This document shows positions 15,790-24,491 of a stretch of DNA of 64,000 nucleotides, in pieces. Origin of the DNA: Clostridium_AM tanneri (GTDB taxonomy: Bacteria; Bacillota; Clostridia; Clostridiales; Clostridiaceae); NCBI RefSeq assembly GCF_033659955.1, contig NZ_JARUJP010000012.1, positions 1 to 64,000 on the forward strand, in the 5' to 3' direction. Below the pieces are notes generated by a model. That model had not been told where the DNA came from and did not search any database. It saw only the letters and a list, made by a program, of their open reading frames with translations. A program made the position numbers and the translations under genes. Each line of letters opens with the position of its first letter. The first letter of the stretch is position 1.

Positions 15790-16548
15790 CTATTCAGCTA
15801 TAATTAAATTTACATTGTTTTTATGTAAGATCTCCATAAACTCTTCATCTGGGCATTTATCAGTGATTACTAAATCTATTTTTGAGAGATCGCATACCTT
15901 AAAACTAGCAGTTTTATTAAATTTTGTGTGATCTGCTAAAACTATAGCTTCTCTAGACTGTTCAACCATTTTTCGCATAACTGCAGCATCTTCAGCATCC
16001 GCTACGGAGATTCCCCTTGATGATATAGCTAATGCACCTAGAAAGGATTTATCTGCATAATAGTAGGAAAGCATATCAATTGTAGTATTTCCATATAAAA
16101 ATCTATGTTGATTATTTAGCCTTCCTCCGAGAAGAAAGGTTTTCACTTTATCTTTTTTAGAAAGAATATCTGCTACATTTATTGAATTAGTGATTACATT
16201 ACATTCCTTGTCCTCTAAGAATTCTGCAGAGGCTTGAACTGTTGTTGAGGTATCAAAAATTATAGTTTCTCTTTTCTTAATAAGGGAAGCGCTGAGTCTA
16301 GCAATTTTATGCTTCTCTTTCACATCAAATAACAGTCTTTCAGAATAGCTTTTTATCTCTTCCTTTGGCAATGGAAGTATTGCACCACCATGGGTTCTAA
16401 TAATAGTACCTTGCTTTTCTAAGTTAACTAAGTCCCTGCGGGCAGTATCTCGTGAAACATCGTATAACTTACATATTTCCTCTACGCTTATTCTCTTATT
16501 TTCATTTAAATAATCTAATATTAGCTGCATTCTTTCTTCCTGATACAT
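15790..16548 (-). CDS. DeoR/GlpR family transcriptional regulator
   Basis: A 252-residue sugar-phosphate-responsive repressor. The DeoR helix-turn-helix is at residues about 3-58 (RISVEEICKLYDVSRDTARRDL, then GTIIRTHGGA), and the C-terminal DeoRC domain at about 75-230 (IFDTSTTVQASAEFL, VITNSINVADIL, FLLGGRLN, DHTKFNKTASFKVC). The ATG at 16548 is 6 nt after GAGGTG; the GTG at 16557 is part of that site. It heads the operon with the HAD phosphatase. Three TATAAGT repeats upstream are candidate operators. Confidence 0.93.
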   Translation of the reverse strand: MYQEERMQLILDYLNENKRISVEEICKLYDVSRDTARRDLVNLEKQGTIIRTHGGAILPLPKEEIKSYSERLLFDVKEKHKIARLSASLIKKRETIIFDTSTTVQASAEFLEDKECNVITNSINVADILSKKDKVKTFLLGGRLNNQHRFLYGNTTIDMLSYYYADKSFLGALAISSRGISVADAEDAAVMRKMVEQSREAIVLADHTKFNKTASFKVCDLSKIDLVITDKCPDEEFMEILHKNNVNLIIAE

Positions 16549-16575
16549 ATAAATCACCTCTGTAACAAAATACTA

Positions 16576-16635
16576 TATAAGTAGATTATAATTAAGTATA
16601 AGTGATTTGTCAATGAACTACAAGTAATTATAAGT
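16576..16635. promoter_or_regulatory. TATAAGT repeats upstream of the DeoR-type regulator
   Basis: The heptamer TATAAGT occurs at 16576-16582, 16597-16603 and 16629-16635, spaced 21 and 32 bp (close to whole helical turns). DeoR proteins often bind repeated boxes, so these may be its autoregulatory sites; this is inference. Confidence 0.45.
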
Positions 16636-16642
16636 GTATGTA

Positions 16643-16684
16643 AGTAAAAATGCCAGATAAATTGATTATCTAGCACTTTTTACT
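16643..16684 (-). terminator. Terminator of the LysE exporter gene
   Basis: An imperfect but long stem (AGTAAAAATGCCAGATAA with its mostly complementary partner 16666-16684) with A/T-rich ends. Confidence 0.65.
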
Positions 16685-16739
16685 ATACCTAGGAGAGACA
16701 GCAGCTTGGAGATTAACTAAAGTAAGTATTTAGCTTTAA

Positions 16740-17324
16740 TTAAAGAAATAATGAAACTGCGCAATAAACAAGAAGTAGAGACATAACAGTATTGACTACT
16801 TTACTATTTTTAGAAAGAAATTTTTGGAATAAGGAACCAAATAGAGTCCAGCAGCTGGTTGCTATAAAACCAGCAGAGGCAAGGATTAAACAAAAGATTG
16901 CAAGCATGGATATAGAGTTATAGTGAGGTATTACAAATGTTGAGATTGTTGTAACGCTATAAAGAATGACATTTGGATTTATAAATTGTAAAAGCAAACC
17001 GAATAAAAATGTATTCGTAGCTTTTTCAGGTTTGTCTTCACTTAAAGGTTTGCTAGTGAAGGTTTTCCATGAAAGCCATAACATATAAGCTGCTCCAATA
17101 CAGGCCATAATTGGCTTAATTGAAGGAATAAAAGTGTAAAGAGCCATGCTGAAAATGCTAGACAGAGCCGTTACAATAAGTACACCAAAAAATATACCTA
17201 CATTAAATATTAAACTCTTCTTAAATCCGTATCGACTGGCATTTGACATTGAAATGATACTATTTGGTCCCGGTGAAAAGTTTGCAATAAGAACATAGGA
17301 CAAAAATGCTGGAAAATTCATCAT
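16740..17324 (-). CDS. LysE family amino acid exporter
   Basis: A 194-residue membrane protein with about six spans and the LysE/RhtB N-terminal motif ANFSPGPNSIISMSNASRYG. A second conserved part is LLQFINPNVILY in the middle. Members export amino acids such as lysine, arginine, threonine or homoserine lactones. The start follows AAGGGGGG. It is transcribed divergently from an XRE-cupin regulator, and a perfect 10-bp inverted repeat sits between them, so that regulator probably controls it. Confidence 0.9.
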   Translation of the reverse strand: MMNFPAFLSYVLIANFSPGPNSIISMSNASRYGFKKSLIFNVGIFFGVLIVTALSSIFSMALYTFIPSIKPIMACIGAAYMLWLSWKTFTSKPLSEDKPEKATNTFLFGLLLQFINPNVILYSVTTISTFVIPHYNSISMLAIFCLILASAGFIATSCWTLFGSLFQKFLSKNSKVVNTVMSLLLVYCAVSLFL

Positions 17325-17347
17325 AAATATTTACCCCCCTTATAAGT

Positions 17348-17384
17348 GTATGATATAATACATGAAAAGTATAATATATCATAC
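17348..17384. promoter_or_regulatory. Perfect inverted repeat in the LysE/XRE divergent promoter region
   Basis: GTATGATATA (17348-17357) and TATATCATAC (17375-17384) form a perfect 10-bp inverted repeat with a 17-bp spacer. It is the likely operator of the XRE-cupin regulator. Confidence 0.6.
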
Positions 17385-17442
17385 GTATACTATAATGGTA
17401 CTATTTGTGCATTATACTGTCAATAGTTGGAGGTGGAATTTT

Positions 17443-17997
17443 TTGAATAATCTAAACTTTATTATTGCTGAGAACTTAAAAGAGCTTCGTGAGAAGAAGA
17501 AACTTAGCCTTGAAAGTGTCTCAAAATTGACCGGTGTAAGTAAAAGTATGCTTGGACAAATTGAGAGATGTGAAGTTAATCCCACTGTGTCAACGGTATG
17601 GAAGATTGCAAATGGATTAAAAATATCCTGCACTCAACTTATGAGCAAGCCAGAGGCTGACTTTGAACTTGTATATAAGTCTAAAGTTCAACCACTTATT
17701 GAGGATAGCGGTAGAGTAAGGATATTTCCTGTATTCGCCTTTGATAGTGAGAGGCGGTTTGAAATGTATTCTCTTGAGGTTGACGGTGAAGGCTATCTAT
17801 CTACAGAAGCTCATCAACAGGGGACACAGGAATTTATTACTGTATTCTCAGGAGAACTTACTGTCAATGTAAATGGTGAAGATTTTATGGTAGAAAAGGG
17901 GAATTCTATACGGTTTAAGGCAGACAGCTCTCACTATTACAAAAACACAGGCTCTGATCTTTGTTCATTAACTATGGTTATTTACTATCCGTTATAA
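17443..17997 (+). CDS. XRE family regulator with C-terminal cupin domain
   Basis: A 184-residue regulator. The helix-turn-helix is at about residues 5-60 (LSLESVSKLTGVSKSMLGQIERCEVNPTVSTVWKIA), and a cupin_2 sensor domain at about 105-180 (GTQEFITVFSGELTVNVNGEDF, ADSSHYYKN). The class often regulates amine or amino acid genes. The TTG at 17443 lies 6 nt after GGAGGTGG; the upstream ATG at 17362 would lie in the operator. It is divergent from the LysE exporter, the presumed target. A 20-bp stem terminator follows. Confidence 0.9.
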   Translation: MNNLNFIIAENLKELREKKKLSLESVSKLTGVSKSMLGQIERCEVNPTVSTVWKIANGLKISCTQLMSKPEADFELVYKSKVQPLIEDSGRVRIFPVFAFDSERRFEMYSLEVDGEGYLSTEAHQQGTQEFITVFSGELTVNVNGEDFMVEKGNSIRFKADSSHYYKNTGSDLCSLTMVIYYPL

Positions 17998-18036
17998 AAC
18001 TATGTGCTGAATAATTCGGTTTATTAGAAATTGTAT

Positions 18037-18088
18037 AAGGACTCTGTTATAATGCACACTTTTGCATTATAACAGAGTCCTTTTTCTT
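18037..18088 (+). terminator. Terminator of the XRE-cupin gene
   Basis: A roughly 20-bp nearly perfect stem (AAGGACTCTGTTATAATGCA with its complement) followed by TTTTTC. Confidence 0.92.
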
Positions 18089-18154
18089 AAAAATAGGGAT
18101 GAATTTATACAAACCTAATCTATCTAAGACCAGTCTATATGAAATCCTCCAATA

Positions 18155-20059
18155 CTATATCTGGCAAGCAACCTTAAAGCCTTCTTCTACAGCGTCCATA
18201 ATTCTTCTTGCTCTATTTACATCACCAGCAGTATAAACCTCTTTGAAGTTTTTCTTTATATCCTCAACAACACTGTCATTAGCCTTATAGCCAGCAGCAA
18301 TAACTATGTTGTCAACCTTTATTTCTCCATCTTCAAGAACAATAGCGTTTTCAGTTATTTGGAGAACCTTAGCCTTAAGATGCTGCTCCACACCTTTTTC
18401 CTTTAGAACTTTAAATAGGTGGCCTACGAAAGTAGCTCCAATATCCTTTGCTATAGCATCCATCATTTCAACAATATGAACTTTTACACCTTTAGCAGCA
18501 AGGAATTTTGAAGTTTCCGTTCCTACAAGTCCGCCTCCTATGATAGCAACTGTTGAACCTACTTCTATATTTCCATTTAATACATCCTCAGCCATTACAA
18601 CATTTTTAGAATCAATTCCTTTAATAGGTGGAACTGTTTGAGAAGCACCAGTAGCTATAACAACCGCATCTGGGTTTAATTCTTTTATATCTTCAGCTGA
18701 TTTAACATCCTTTTGTATAAAGTTTATACCAAGTCTAACAAACTGGTTATACAGATAATCTCTAAAGAATAGGAAAGTATCTTTTTCAGGTGGTGCAGCT
18801 AGGGTTTCCATTTTACCACCTATTCTATCTACTTTATCCACTATAGTTACTTCGTGGCCTCTTAGCCTGGAAACTCTTGCAGCTTCAAGACCAGCAGGGC
18901 CAGCTCCTATAATTACAACATTCTTAGCTTCAGCTGCCTTTTCTATTTTTCTTTCACTGTCAAAACCAGCTCTAGCGTTTACTAAACAGTTAATGCCTTG
19001 TCCTAAAAATACCTTATCTATACAGCCCTGGTTACAAGCTACACAGTAACGTATGTCTTCATAATTATTATCTTGCATTTTTATGATAAGGTCTTCATCT
19101 GCTATAAGACCTCTGCCGATAGCAACCATGTCTGCTTTATTCTCTTCAAGTATATTATTTATAAGCTCTGCACTATTCAATCTTCCTGCTACTATGACAG
19201 GAACTTCTACTTCTTTCTTTAGTTCTTCGCTAAATGGTATCAAGAAGCCTTGCTTTATAAACATTGGTTGAATTGTATATTCAACGGCATCGTAGCTTCC
19301 GGCAGTTAAGCTTATAGCCTCTACACCAGCCTTCTCTGCTTCCTTACAAATAGTCTTAACTTCTTCAAACTTTAATCCATCCTGAAGGTATTCATCTGCA
19401 CTTATTCTTATTATAACAGGAGCCTTTCCCTTGCAGACTTCTATAACTTCTCTTAAAACTTCCATTGGAAAACGCATTCTATTTTCTAAAGAACCACCAT
19501 ATTCATCAGTTCTTTTATTGCTGTGAGGAGATAAAAAGCTGTGTAATAAGTACCCATGAGCAAAGTGAACTTCTATAAGGTCAAAGCCAGCTTTTAGTGA
19601 TCTTTCTGCAGCTTTCTTGAATTTTTCTTTTGTTTCCAATATATCATCTTTAGTCATTTCTCTAGGATTATTTCCTACTATTTCACAAGGCATAGCGGTA
19701 GGAGCTATTGGTTGAAGACCAGTTACTGCTTCACTAGCTTGTCTACCTGCGTGATATATTTGCGCTCCAACCTTTGCACCAGCTTCATGGATGGCATCAG
19801 TCATTCTTCTTAAACCAGGAATAAATTTATCGTCATATATACTTAATTGTGTAGGAAGACCTCTTCCTTCAGGGGATATTCCCACAGAGCCTGTAATTAT
19901 AATTGAAACTTCCTTTTTAGCTCTTTCAACAAAAAAATCAATAATTCTTTGACTTACCTCGCCTCCTAAAGCTGCTAAACCATTCTCCATAGGTGCCATC
20001 ATAAATCTGTTTTTTAATTCTAATTGACCAATTTTAATAGGGGAAAAAAGTTTTGACAT
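18155..20059 (-). CDS. NADH:flavin oxidoreductase / 2-enoate reductase-like enzyme
   Basis: A 634-residue three-part flavoenzyme. The Old Yellow Enzyme FMN barrel is at about residues 1-330 (RFMMAPMENGLA, HAGRQ, HFAHGYLLHSFLSPHSNKRTDEYGG). A 4Fe-4S cluster is formed by Cys339, 342, 346 and 358. A C-terminal FAD/NAD(P) domain follows (VVIIGAGPAGLEAARVSRLRG and VAIIGGGLVGTETSKFLA). The family includes 2-enoate reductase, 2,4-dienoyl-CoA reductase and bile-acid BaiCD/H enzymes, which reduce activated C=C bonds. AGGAGG precedes the ATG. A MarR regulator gene lies upstream on the same strand, with palindromes between. The exact enoate substrate is unknown. Confidence 0.93.
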   Translation of the reverse strand: MSKLFSPIKIGQLELKNRFMMAPMENGLAALGGEVSQRIIDFFVERAKKEVSIIITGSVGISPEGRGLPTQLSIYDDKFIPGLRRMTDAIHEAGAKVGAQIYHAGRQASEAVTGLQPIAPTAMPCEIVGNNPREMTKDDILETKEKFKKAAERSLKAGFDLIEVHFAHGYLLHSFLSPHSNKRTDEYGGSLENRMRFPMEVLREVIEVCKGKAPVIIRISADEYLQDGLKFEEVKTICKEAEKAGVEAISLTAGSYDAVEYTIQPMFIKQGFLIPFSEELKKEVEVPVIVAGRLNSAELINNILEENKADMVAIGRGLIADEDLIIKMQDNNYEDIRYCVACNQGCIDKVFLGQGINCLVNARAGFDSERKIEKAAEAKNVVIIGAGPAGLEAARVSRLRGHEVTIVDKVDRIGGKMETLAAPPEKDTFLFFRDYLYNQFVRLGINFIQKDVKSAEDIKELNPDAVVIATGASQTVPPIKGIDSKNVVMAEDVLNGNIEVGSTVAIIGGGLVGTETSKFLAAKGVKVHIVEMMDAIAKDIGATFVGHLFKVLKEKGVEQHLKAKVLQITENAIVLEDGEIKVDNIVIAAGYKANDSVVEDIKKNFKEVYTAGDVNRARRIMDAVEEGFKVACQI

Positions 20060-20094
20060 AATAATTACCTCCTAAGTTTGTTAAGTTACTGACG

Positions 20095-20106
20095 TTCGTT
20101 AACGAA
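20095..20106. promoter_or_regulatory. Palindrome TTCGTTAACGAA upstream of the enoate reductase-like gene
   Basis: A perfect 12-bp palindrome lies 36 nt before the ATG. The 11-mer AACGAATTTTA that starts within it recurs at 20237-20247. Both are candidate sites for the neighbouring MarR regulator; inference. Confidence 0.5.
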
Positions 20107-20206
20107 TTTTAATTGTAAAAAATAAGATTTATTCAAATGTAATTTATCAAGGGATACTGTTGAGTTCTCAGGGGCTAGATAAAGTACATTTCTCACATAA
20201 GGATAA

Positions 20207-20231
20207 ATTTTATTAAAGGGGTTAATAAAAT
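20207..20231. promoter_or_regulatory. Inverted repeat between MarR and enoate reductase-like genes
   Basis: ATTTTATTAA-N5-TTAATAAAAT is a perfect 10-bp stem. It lacks a following T run on the minus strand (ATTTATCC). It could be a weak terminator for the MarR gene or an operator. Confidence 0.45.
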
Positions 20232-20299
20232 GTGTGAACGAATTTTATTTTTATACTAATATTATACCTTTACATAAGAAAAAATCAAGTGTGAATTTG

Positions 20300-20803
20300 T
20301 TATTTTTTCGACAAATTTTCTGAAGAGGTTTTTAGAAATTTTTGAAAGTCTGATAAATCCCAGGTTCCTACCATGCCAGAAATTTTATGAAGAATATCTA
20401 AAAATGTCTCAATTTCTTCTAGTTTAAAATGCTCAAAGAGGCTCATAAACTCAAAAGCTGATTTTGTGCCAACGCTTTTTTCTAAAATTTCTTTTCCTTC
20501 ATAGGTTATATAAATTTTAATTGTTCTGCTATTATTTAAATACTTATCCTTTTTTACATAACCTTTTTTTTCTAATCTGCTTATAAGAGCGGAAGTTGTA
20601 GATTTGTTCCAAAGAGCAATATTACCAAGTTCTTCTAAGGTAAGACCGTTATCTAGATGCAATATCCATAATGCATGTTGTTGGGCATGGGTGAGACCTG
20701 CTTCCTTTGCTACATTCTCCCAATCCTTTTCTAGATTCATATATGTGGCTCTTATTAGGTTTAAAAACAAGTTAAAGTAGTAATCCTTTTGTCTTTTATC
20801 CAT
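20300..20803 (-). CDS. MarR family transcriptional regulator
   Basis: A 167-residue protein with the MarR winged helix at about 30-135: LTHAQQHALWILHLDNGLTLEELGNIALWNKSTTSALISRLEKKGYVKK and the wing NNSRTIKIYITYEGKEILEK. MarR proteins usually repress neighbouring detoxification or catabolic genes and release DNA on binding aromatic acids. GGGAGAG precedes the ATG. It lies upstream of the enoate reductase-like gene on the same strand; a strong inverted repeat just ahead of it suggests autoregulation. Confidence 0.9.
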   Translation of the reverse strand: MDKRQKDYYFNLFLNLIRATYMNLEKDWENVAKEAGLTHAQQHALWILHLDNGLTLEELGNIALWNKSTTSALISRLEKKGYVKKDKYLNNSRTIKIYITYEGKEILEKSVGTKSAFEFMSLFEHFKLEEIETFLDILHKISGMVGTWDLSDFQKFLKTSSENLSKK

Positions 20804-20823
20804 AATTTCTCTCCCTATATTAG

Positions 20824-20858
20824 ATTATTGGTTTAATTAGGAATCCTAAACCAATAAT
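20824..20858. promoter_or_regulatory. Nested inverted repeats upstream of the MarR gene
   Basis: ATTATTGGTTTA (20824-20835) and TAAACCAATAAT (20847-20858) are perfect complements. Inside lies TTAGGA-A-TCCTAA (20837-20849). This is a likely MarR operator. Confidence 0.6.
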
Positions 20859-20883
20859 ATTATAACAGATTTATAAATAAAAT

Positions 20884-20937
20884 AACTACCATATCAGCTG
20901 TATCACATTCATTTGCAATTGATACGGTAGTTGTTTT
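20884..20937 (-). terminator. Terminator of the chemoreceptor gene
   Basis: The stem AACTACC(A/G)TATCA with its partner encloses a long loop; in minus orientation it is followed by ATTTTATTT. Confidence 0.6.
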
Positions 20938-23019
20938 TTAGTTTATTTTAAAGGTTTTTAATGACACTTCAAGCCTTTCAGCCATGGAACTCAGTTCTTT
21001 AGCCAAGTTGCTTATAGTTTGTACAGAGGCAGTTTCTTCTTCAGTTATAGCAGAAACCTGTTGAGAAGACATAGCCATATCTTTAGAAGCTTTTGATACT
21101 ACATCAATTGAAGACAGAAGCTGATTTCTGCTAAGAATAACAGTATCAAGACTTTCAGCAGTGGTATTAATTTTGTTTACAACTTCTTGAATATTAGAAG
21201 ATATTTCAGTAAATGTATCTTTAGTATAGCTTACTGCATCATTATGTTTGGCTACAATACTTTCAGCACTTTGTATAGTATTTTGGGCGGTTATAATATC
21301 TTTTTGTATATTGGAAATAAGCTCTTTTACACTACTACTTGAAAGAGCAGTACTTTCTGATAGTTTTCTAACTTCATCAGCTACTACAGCAAAACCTTTT
21401 CCAGAGTCGCCGGCACGTGCCGCTTCTATAGCAGCATTTAGTGCAAGAAGATTTGTTTCTTCAGAAATAGAAGTTATTGTATCTGCTATAGTTCCAATTG
21501 TATTGGTCTTTTCATTTAAAGAATTAATAACTTCTACTATGTGGTTGATGACTTTGTTATTTTCTTCAGTAACTTCTTCTAAAGAAAATATAACCTTAGC
21601 ACCTTTGCTGCTGACTCTATATATGGTATCCGCAGAATTCTTTCCTTCATCCATATAGGAGGTCATAACGGTAATTTCCTCAGACAGCTTTGCAGTTGTT
21701 TCTAGTCCTAGTACAGCACTAGCGGCTTGATCCTCAGCGCTTAGGGCAACCTGTGATATATTAATTGATATTTCCTCTATACATTTAGCAGTCTCCTCAT
21801 AGGTACTAACTAAAGAATTAGATGAACTGGCTACAAGGCTTGAGGTCTCCTGTATACTAGCAATAAATTCACGAATCTTAGCTATCATAAGATTGAAATT
21901 TGCACTCAAACTTCCTAGTTCGCTTTTACTATTATAATGGGATTGAACAGTCAAATCGCCATTAGAAGCTTTCTGCATTAAATTTGTCAAGTTAAATATA
22001 GGTTTTGTAAATTTACCTGCCAGGATATATACTAGAATACTAACTATAACTAACAATAATAGAGCAATACTTATAATTTTAACTTGAGTAGCCTTTACTA
22101 CTGACATTGCTAAAGCCTTATTTTCCACTGTTATTACAGCCCAACCTTTTGAATCTCCTGAAAGGCTTACAGGGGCATAGGCACTTAATACTTCTACATT
22201 ATTAGAGTCTAAATACTCAGCGGTTCCGGATTCACCTTTAAGAGCTTTTTCAGCAATAGTCTTAAGCTCCACTGGAACCCTTATCTCTTCAAGCTGAGTT
22301 TTTTGATTACCCTTTTCATCCTTTATTGCATTCCCTGAAGTGTCTTTAAGCAAAACTGTTTTCCTCAAGGTTTTATAATTATATAACTGGGAAACTTGGA
22401 CTTTGTCTGGATGGGCTATAACAACCCCTTCGCTATCAATTATAAATGCATATTTATCTTTGCCGTTACCAAAGTTTTCAATAAGTTTTTGTAATGAATC
22501 TAGTTTAATATCAGCACCAAATATTCCTATTATATTAGATTCGCTATCTAAAACAGGATGAAATATAGATGTTACTGCAGTGTTACCATTTACTGAGTAG
22601 TAGGATTTACTGACAAAGGATTTTTTATCATTCATCACCTGGGTAAACCACCATCTGTTAGCTCTGTTACCTAGCTCTCCTGATGAACGAGCAGTCTGAC
22701 TACCGTCAGTTTTTTGTATGTAAAGTAAATCAAAATAAGAGTTGTTAGTTAAGCACTTCTTAAGCATTTGCTGTTGATATTCTGGATTAAAATCAACGGT
22801 GGTTTTGTCTTGAGCCATTTGTTGTGTAAGAGTATATGATTTATTTATGAAATCCTTTACACTGCGAGCTATAGTAGAAGAAAGCTGCTTATTATTATCA
22901 ATAATATTTTTCTTGATATTATTGGAGAAGTAATAGGAATATATTAAGTTAGTAATTAAAGTAGGAATTATTATTAGTAAAATTGCTGAAAAAATTAACT
23001 GGTTTTTTATAGATTTCAT
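20938..23019 (-). CDS. Methyl-accepting chemotaxis protein with dCache sensor
   Basis: A 693-residue transmembrane receptor. TM1 is at about residues 7-30 and an extracellular double-Cache domain at about 35-300 (RWWFTQVMNDKKSFVSKSYYSVNG, IIGIFGADIKLDSLQKLI, GWAVITVEN). TM2 is at about 313-335, HAMP at about 336-388, and the MCP signalling coiled coil at about 400-690. The hairpin tip reads SEETNLLALNAAIEAARAGDSGKGFAVVADEVRKLSE. dCache domains often bind amino acids or other small metabolites. GGGGGG precedes the ATG. It is a single gene not linked to che genes. Confidence 0.94.
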   Translation of the reverse strand: MKSIKNQLIFSAILLIIIPTLITNLIYSYYFSNNIKKNIIDNNKQLSSTIARSVKDFINKSYTLTQQMAQDKTTVDFNPEYQQQMLKKCLTNNSYFDLLYIQKTDGSQTARSSGELGNRANRWWFTQVMNDKKSFVSKSYYSVNGNTAVTSIFHPVLDSESNIIGIFGADIKLDSLQKLIENFGNGKDKYAFIIDSEGVVIAHPDKVQVSQLYNYKTLRKTVLLKDTSGNAIKDEKGNQKTQLEEIRVPVELKTIAEKALKGESGTAEYLDSNNVEVLSAYAPVSLSGDSKGWAVITVENKALAMSVVKATQVKIISIALLLLVIVSILVYILAGKFTKPIFNLTNLMQKASNGDLTVQSHYNSKSELGSLSANFNLMIAKIREFIASIQETSSLVASSSNSLVSTYEETAKCIEEISINISQVALSAEDQAASAVLGLETTAKLSEEITVMTSYMDEGKNSADTIYRVSSKGAKVIFSLEEVTEENNKVINHIVEVINSLNEKTNTIGTIADTITSISEETNLLALNAAIEAARAGDSGKGFAVVADEVRKLSESTALSSSSVKELISNIQKDIITAQNTIQSAESIVAKHNDAVSYTKDTFTEISSNIQEVVNKINTTAESLDTVILSRNQLLSSIDVVSKASKDMAMSSQQVSAITEEETASVQTISNLAKELSSMAERLEVSLKTFKIN

Positions 23020-23201
23020 TGCTTGTCCCCCCTAAATGTATGTGCAAATAATATATAATTATAACATATTTTGATGATTATGAATATTTTTTATATATAC
23101 TTATGTATATACTATAAAAGAAAATAGAGCTCAATGTAAAGGAATTTTGGTGAAAATGTAGAATAATTAATAAATACATAAATAAAGGAGGAGTATCATA
23201 A

Positions 23202-24230
23202 ATGTACAGTTTCAAAAATGACTACAGTGAAGGGGTACACCCAGAAATATTAAAGGCTTTAACTGAATCCAACCTTGAACAAAGTGAAGGTTACGGAGAA
23301 GATAGTTATACAAAAAAGGCTATTGAACTTTTGAAGGAAAAAATTAAGAGAAGTGACGTTGATATACATCTCTTTGTTGGAGGAACACAGACAAACTTAA
23401 CAGCTCTTTCAGCTTTTTTAAGACCACACGAAGCAGCTATTGCAGCTAATACAGGACATATATTAGTTCATGAGACTGGAGCTATAGAAGCTACAGGACA
23501 CAAAGTTATATCTATAGATGTAAGTGATGGGAAATTACGTCCTGAGGATATAAAGCCTGCTCTAGAAACCCACACAGATGAGCATATGGTTAAACCTAAG
23601 CTTGTTTACATCTCAAATTCTACAGAAATTGGAACCATTTACAGCAAATCTGAATTAGAAAACTTAAGTAAGTTCTGTAAGGAAAATAAACTTTACTTAT
23701 ATTTAGATGGTGCAAGATTAGGCTCAGCACTATGCTCAGAAGAAAATGATATGGACCTTTCAGATTTGGCAAACTTAGTAGACGCCTTTTACATAGGAGG
23801 AACTAAGAATGGTGCATTAATGGGGGAAGCCCTTGTAATATGCAAAGATAGCCTTAAGGAAGATTTTAGATTTCACATTAAACAAAAGGGAGGGCTCCTT
23901 GCTAAAGGAAGACTTCTTGGTATACAATTTTTTCAGCTTTTCAAAAATGACTTATTTTTTGATATGGCAAAACATGCTAATGCCATGGCTAATTTATTAA
24001 AGAAGGGAATAAGTGAAGAAGGATATAAATTTTTAACTCATTCACCTTCCAATCAAATATTCCCAATACTACCAGAGAAAGTGATAAAAGAGCTTCAGGA
24101 TAAATATTTATTCACTATATGGGAAAAGGTTGATGAAAATAATTCAGTTATCCGTCTTGTAACCTCTTGGGCTACAAAGGAAGATAAGGTTTTAGCTTTT
24201 ATTGAAGATTTAAAAAATGCTGCAGTTTAG
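23202..24230 (+). CDS. Low-specificity L-threonine aldolase / beta-eliminating lyase family
   Basis: A 342-residue PLP enzyme of fold type I. The family start is FKNDYSEGVHPEIL, the co-factor region GGTQTNLTALSAFL, LYLDGARLGSAL contains the conserved Asp/Arg, and the Schiff-base lysine is in IGGTKNGALMGEALV. Threonine aldolases cleave threonine or allo-threonine to glycine and acetaldehyde. AAGGAGGAG precedes the ATG and a terminator follows. It is a single-gene unit. The related assignment of another beta-hydroxy amino acid aldolase cannot be excluded. Confidence 0.92.
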   Translation: MYSFKNDYSEGVHPEILKALTESNLEQSEGYGEDSYTKKAIELLKEKIKRSDVDIHLFVGGTQTNLTALSAFLRPHEAAIAANTGHILVHETGAIEATGHKVISIDVSDGKLRPEDIKPALETHTDEHMVKPKLVYISNSTEIGTIYSKSELENLSKFCKENKLYLYLDGARLGSALCSEENDMDLSDLANLVDAFYIGGTKNGALMGEALVICKDSLKEDFRFHIKQKGGLLAKGRLLGIQFFQLFKNDLFFDMAKHANAMANLLKKGISEEGYKFLTHSPSNQIFPILPEKVIKELQDKYLFTIWEKVDENNSVIRLVTSWATKEDKVLAFIEDLKNAAV

Positions 24231-24260
24231 AAAAGTGGCTTTTATTTAGTGATATTTGAT

Positions 24261-24295
24261 GGGCATACATAAGTAAGGTTTATGTATGCCTTTTC
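24261..24295 (+). terminator. Terminator of the threonine aldolase gene
   Basis: GGCATACATAA/TTATGTATGCC stem with a 7-nt loop and TTTTC. Confidence 0.85.
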
Positions 24296-24491
24296 TGCGT
24301 CTATTATCTTTTATAGTTCTACAGAAGTATTGCTGCCTGTTATATTGTAATAGGGTGATACTTTAACGTAAAATAATAGAGGCTAATTTATTGAAAACTA
24401 AACAATATAATAATATAATAATAGGATAGTAATTAGGGCTTGTATAATAAAATGAAAAACTTTATATTAATCAACAAAGGTGGGAGAACTA

